This document shows positions 55,901-61,900 of a stretch of 64,000 nt of DNA, piece by piece (within the stretch, counting starts at the first letter, position 1; each line of letters begins with the position of its first letter). The stretch is from the NCBI GenBank assembly GCA_016946835.1, contig JACVTC010000004.1, positions 2,355,001 to 2,419,000 on the forward strand. The letters are read 5' to 3'. The notes under the pieces are model-generated. The model saw only the letters and a list, made by a program, of their open reading frames with translations, searched no databases and was not told the origin of the DNA. A program made the position numbers and the translations under genes. This stretch comes from Neocallimastix lanati (nom. inval.) (lineage: Eukaryota; Neocallimastigomycota; Neocallimastigomycetes; Neocallimastigales; Neocallimastigaceae).

Positions 55901-58900
55901 AAGAACAACCAGTTGTTGAACAGATTACTGAAGTTGTTGAAGAGCAATTAATTGAAGAAAAACCAACTGAAGAACAACCAATTGAAGAACAACCAATTGA
56001 AGAACAACCAGTCACCTTAAAAGATAAACCAGTTGAAGAACCGGTTGGTGAAGTTAAGGAAGAAGTTGTTGAAGTTCCTTCTTCTGAACCAGGTAAAAAG
56101 AAGTTTATCAAGAGAATTATTAAGTACATTACAAGAATTAACCCAACTACTGGTGAGAAGGAAGTTGTTGAAGAACAACCAATTGAAGAACCAGTTAGTG
56201 AAGTTAAGGAAGAAATTGTTGAAGTTCCTTCTTCTGAACCAGGTAAGAAGAAGTTTATCAAGAGAATTATAAGATACATTACCATAATCAATCCAAACAC
56301 TGGTGAAAAGGAAATTGTTGAAGAACCAGTTGAAGAAGTTCCAGTTGAAGAAGTTTCTTCTGAACCAAAGGAAGAAGTAGTTCTTGAAGACAAGCCAACT
56401 GAAGAAGAACCAGTTGAAGAACAACCAGTTGTTGAACAGGTTACTGAAGTTGTTGAAGAGCAATTAATTGAAGAAAAACCAACTGAAGAAAAACCAGTCG
56501 AAAGTGAAAAGAAACCAGGCTTCTTAGATAAACTTGCACAAAAGATTACAGATTTAGTTGAACCAAAGGATGAAGTTGAAGAAAAGCCAATTGAAGAAAA
56601 ACCAATTGAAGAAGTTTCTTCAGAACAAAAGGAAGAAGTTATTGAAAAACAACCAATTGAAGAACAACCAATTGAAGAACAACTAATTGAAGAACAACCA
56701 ATTGAAGAACAACCAGTCACCTTAGAAGATAAACAAGTTGAAGAACCAGTTAGTGAAGTTAAAGAAGAAGTTGTTGAAGTTCCTTCTTCTGAATCAGGAA
56801 AGAAAAAGTTTATCAAGAGAATTATAAGATACATTACCAGAATCAATCCAAACACTGGTAGAAAAGAAATTGTTGAAGAACCAGTTGAAGAAATTCCAAT
56901 TGAAGAAGTTTCTTCTGAACCAAAAGAAGAAGTAGTTCTTGAAGACAAGCCCACTGAAGAAGAACCAGTTGAAGAACAACCAGTTGTTGAACAGGTTATT
57001 GAAGTTGTTGAAGAGCAATCAATTGAAGAAAAACCAACTGAAGAAAAACCAGTCGAAAGTAAAAAGAAACCAGGCTTAATAGATAAACTTGCTCAAAAGA
57101 TTACAGATTTAGTTGAACCAAAGGATGAAGTTGAAGAAAAGCCAATTGAAGAAAAACCAGTTGAAGAAGTTTCTTCAGAACAAAAGGAAGAAGTTATTGA
57201 AGAAGAACCAATTGAAGAACAATCAATTGAAGAACAACCAATTGAAGAACAACCAATTGAAGAACAACCAATTGAAGAACAACCAATTGAAGAACAACCA
57301 ATTGAAGAACAACCAATTGAAGAAAAATCAATTGAAGAAAAATCAATTGAAGAACAACCAATTGAAGAACAACCAGTCACCTTAGAAGATAAACCAGTTG
57401 AAGAACCAGTTAGTGAAGTTAAGGAAGTATTTGTTGAAGTTCCTTCTTCTGAACCAGGAAAGAAGAAGTTTATCAAGAGAATTATAAGATACATAACCAG
57501 AATCAATCCAAACACTGGTAGAAAGGAATTTGTTGAAGAACCAGTTGAAGAAATTCCAATTGAAGAAGTTTCTTCTGAACCAAAAGAAAAAGTAGTTCTT
57601 GAAGGCAAGCCAACTGAAGAAGAACCAGTTGAAGAACAACCAGTTGTTGAACAGATTACTGAAGTTGTTGAAGAGCAATCAATTGAAGAAAAACCAACTG
57701 AAGAAAAACCAGTCGAAAGTAAAAAGAAACCAGGCTTCTTAGATAAACTTGCTCAAAAGATTACAGATTTAGTTGAACCAAAGGATGAAGTTGAAGAAAA
57801 GCCAACTGAGGAAAAACCAAATGAAGAAAAACCAATTGAAGAAAAACCAGTTGAAGAAGTTACTTCTGAACAAAAGGAAGAAGTTGTTGAAGAACAACCA
57901 ATTGAAGAACAACCAATTGAAGAACAACCAATTGAAGAACAACCAATTGAAGAACAACCGGTCACCTTAGAAGATAAACCAGTTGAAGAACTAGTTAGTG
58001 AAGTTAAGGAAGAAGTTGTTGAAGTTCCTTCTTCTGAACCAGGTAAAAAGAAGTTTATCAAGAGAATTATTAAGTACATTACAAGAATTAACCCAACTAC
58101 TGGTGAGAAGGAAGTTGTTGAAGAACAACCAATTGAAGAACCAGTTAATGAAGTTAAGGAAGAAGTTGTTGAAGTTCCTTCTTCTGAACCAGGTAAAAAG
58201 AAGTTTATCAAGAGAATAATAAGATACATTACCATAATCAATCCAACCACTGGTGAAAAGGAAGTTGTTGAAGAACCAGTTGAAGAAATTCCAATTGAAG
58301 AAGTTTCTTCTGAACCAAAAGAAGAAGTAGTTCTTGAAGACAAGCCAACTGAAGAAGAACCAGTTGAAGAACAACCAGTTGTTGAACAGATTACTGAAGT
58401 TGTTGAAGAGCAATTAATTGAAGAAAAACCAAATGAAGAAAAACCAGTCGAAAGTGAAAAGAAACCAGGCTTCTTAGATAAACTTGCTCAAAAGATTACA
58501 GATTTAGTTGAACCAAAGGATGAAGTTGAAGAAAAGCCAATTGAAGAAAAACCAATTGAAGAAGTTTCTTCAGAACAAAAGGAAGAAGTTATTGAAGAAC
58601 AACCAATTGAAGAACAACCAGTCACCTTAGAAGATAAACAAGTTGAAGAACCAGTTAGTGAAGTTAAAGAAGAAGTTGTTGAAGTTCCTTCTTCTGAACC
58701 AGGAAAGAAAAAGTTTATCAAGAGAATTATAAGATACATTACCAGAATTAACCCAACTACTGGTGAAAAGGAAGTTGTTGAAGAACCAGTTGAAGAAATT
58801 CCAATTGAAGAAGTTTCTTCTGAACCAAAAGAAAAAGTAGTTCTTGAAGGCAAGCCAACTGAAGAAGAACCAGTTGAAGAACAACCAGTTGTTGAACAGA

Positions 58901-61900
58901 TTACTGAAGTTGTTGAAGAGCAATCAATTGAAGAAAAACCAACTGAAGAAAAACCAGTCGAAAGTAAAAAGAAACCAGGCTTCTTAGATAAACTTGCTCA
59001 AAAGATTACAGATTTAGTTGAACCAAAGGATGAAGTTGAAGAAAAGCCAATTGAAGAAAAACCAGTTGAAGAAGTTTCCTCAGAACAAAAGGAAGAAGTT
59101 ATTGAAGAACAACTAATTGAAGAACAACCAATTGAAGAACAACCAATTGAAGAACAACCAATTGAAGAACAACCAATTGAAGAACAACCAATTGAAGAAC
59201 AACCAATTGAAGAACAACCAATTGAAGAACAACCAATTGAAGAACAACCAATTGAAGAACAACCAATTGAAGAACAACCAATTGAAGAAAAACCAATTGA
59301 AGAACAACCAATTGAAGAACAACCAGTCACCTTAGAAGATAAACCAGTTGAAGAACCAGTTAGTGAAGTTAAGGAAGAATTTGTTGAAGTTCCTTCTTCT
59401 GAACCAGGAAAGAAGAAGTTTATCAAGAGAATTATAAGATACATAACCAGAATCAATCCAAACACTGGTAGAAAGGAAGTTGTTGAAGAACCAGTTGAAG
59501 AAATTCCAATTGAAGAAGTTTCTTCTGAACCAAAAGAAAAAGTAGTTCTTGAAGGCAAGCCAACTGAAGAAGAACCAGTTGAAGAACAACCAGTTGTTGA
59601 ACAGATTACTGAAGTTGTTGAAGAGCAATTAATTGAAGAAAAACCAACTGAAGAACAACCAATTGAAGAACAACCAATTGAAGAACAACCAGTCACCTTA
59701 AAAGATAAACCAGTTGAAGAACCGGTTGGTGAAGTTAAGGAAGAAGTTGTTGAAGTTCCTTCTTCTGAACCAGGTAAAAAGAAGTTTATCAAGAGAATTA
59801 TTAAGTACATTACAAGAATTAACCCAACTACTGGTGAGAAGGAAGTTGTTGAAGAACAACCAATTGAAGAACCAGTTAGTGAAGTTAAGGAAGAAATTGT
59901 TGAAGTTCCTTCTTCTGAACCAGGTAAGAAGAAGTTTATCAAGAGAATTATAAGATACATTACCATAATCAATCCAAACACTGGTGAAAAGGAAATTGTT
60001 GAAGAACCAGTTGAAGAAGTTCCAGTTGAAGAAGTTTCTTCTGAACCAAAGGAAGAAGTAGTTCTTGAAGACAAGCCAACTGAAGAAGAACCAGTTGAAG
60101 AACAACCAGTTGTTGAACAGGTTACTGAAGTTGTTGAAGAGCAATTAATTGAAGAAAAACCAACTGAAGAAAAACCAGTCGAAAGTGAAAAGAAACCAGG
60201 CTTCTTAGATAAACTTGCACAAAAGATTACAGATTTAGTTGAACCAAAGGATGAAGTTGAAGAAAAGCCAATTGAAGAAAAACCAATTGAAGAAGTTTCT
60301 TCAGAACAAAAGGAAGAAGTTATTGAAAAACAACCAATTGAAGAACAACCAATTGAAGAACAACTAATTGAAGAACAACCAATTGAAGAACAACCAGTCA
60401 CCTTAGAAGATAAACAAGTTGAAGAACCAGTTAGTGAAGTTAAAGAAGAAGTTGTTGAAGTTCCTTCTTCTGAATCAGGAAAGAAAAAGTTTATCAAGAG
60501 AATTATAAGATACATTACCAGAATCAATCCAAACACTGGTAGAAAAGAAATTGTTGAAGAACCAGTTGAAGAAATTCCAATTGAAGAAGTTTCTTCTGAA
60601 CCAAAAGAAGAAGTAGTTCTTGAAGACAAGCCCACTGAAGAAGAACCAGTTGAAGAACAACCAGTTGTTGAACAGGTTATTGAAGTTGTTGAAGAGCAAT
60701 CAATTGAAGAAAAACCAACTGAAGAAAAACCAGTCGAAAGTAAAAAGAAACCAGGCTTAATAGATAAACTTGCTCAAAAGATTACAGATTTAGTTGAACC
60801 AAAGGATGAAGTTGAAGAAAAGCCAATTGAAGAAAAACCAGTTGAAGAAGTTTCTTCAGAACAAAAGGAAGAAGTTATTGAAGAAGAACCAATTGAAGAA
60901 CAATCAATTGAAGAACAACCAATTGAAGAACAACCAATTGAAGAACAACCAATTGAAGAACAACCAATTGAAGAACAACCAATTGAAGAACAACCAATTG
61001 AAGAACAACCAATTGAAGAAAAATCAATTGAAGAAAAATCAATTGAAGAACAACCAATTGAAGAACAACCAGTCACCTTAGAAGATAAACCAGTTGAAGA
61101 ACCAGTTAGTGAAGTTAAGGAAGAATTTGTTGAAGTTCCTTCTTCTGAACCAGGAAAGAAGAAGTTTATCAAGAGAATTATAAGATACATAACCAGAATC
61201 AATCCAAACACTGGTAGAAAGGAAGTTGTTGAAGAACCAGTTGAAGAAATTCCAATTGAAGAAGTTTCTTCTGAACCAAAAGAAAAAGTAGTTCTTGAAG
61301 GCAAGCCAACTGAAGAAGAACCAGTTGAAGAACAACCAGTTGTTGAACAGATTACTGAAGTTGTTGAAGAGCAATTAATTGAAGAAAAACCAACTGAAGA
61401 ACAACCAATTGAAGAACAACCAATTGAAGAACAACCAGTCACCTTAAAAGATAAACCAGTTGAAGAACCGGTTGGTGAAGTTAAGGAAGAAGTTGTTGAA
61501 GTTCCTTCTTCTGAACCAGGTAAAAAGAAGTTTATCAAGAGAATTATTAAGTACATTACAAGAATTAACCCAACTACTGGTGAGAAGGAAGTTGTTGAAG
61601 AACAACCAATTGAAGAACCAGTTAGTGAAGTTAAGGAAGAAGTTGTTGAAGTTCCTTCTTCTGAACCAGGTAAAAAGAAGTTTATCAAGAGAATAATAAG
61701 ATACATTACCATAATCAATCCAACCACTGGTGAAAAGGAAGTTATTGAAGAACCAGTTGAAGAAATTCCAATTGAAGAAGTTTCTTCTGAACCAAAAGAA
61801 GAAGTAGTTCTTGAAGACAAGCCAACTGAAGAAGAACCAGTTGAAGAACAACCAGTTGTTGAACAGGTTACTAAAGTTGTTGAAGAGCAATCAATTGAAG

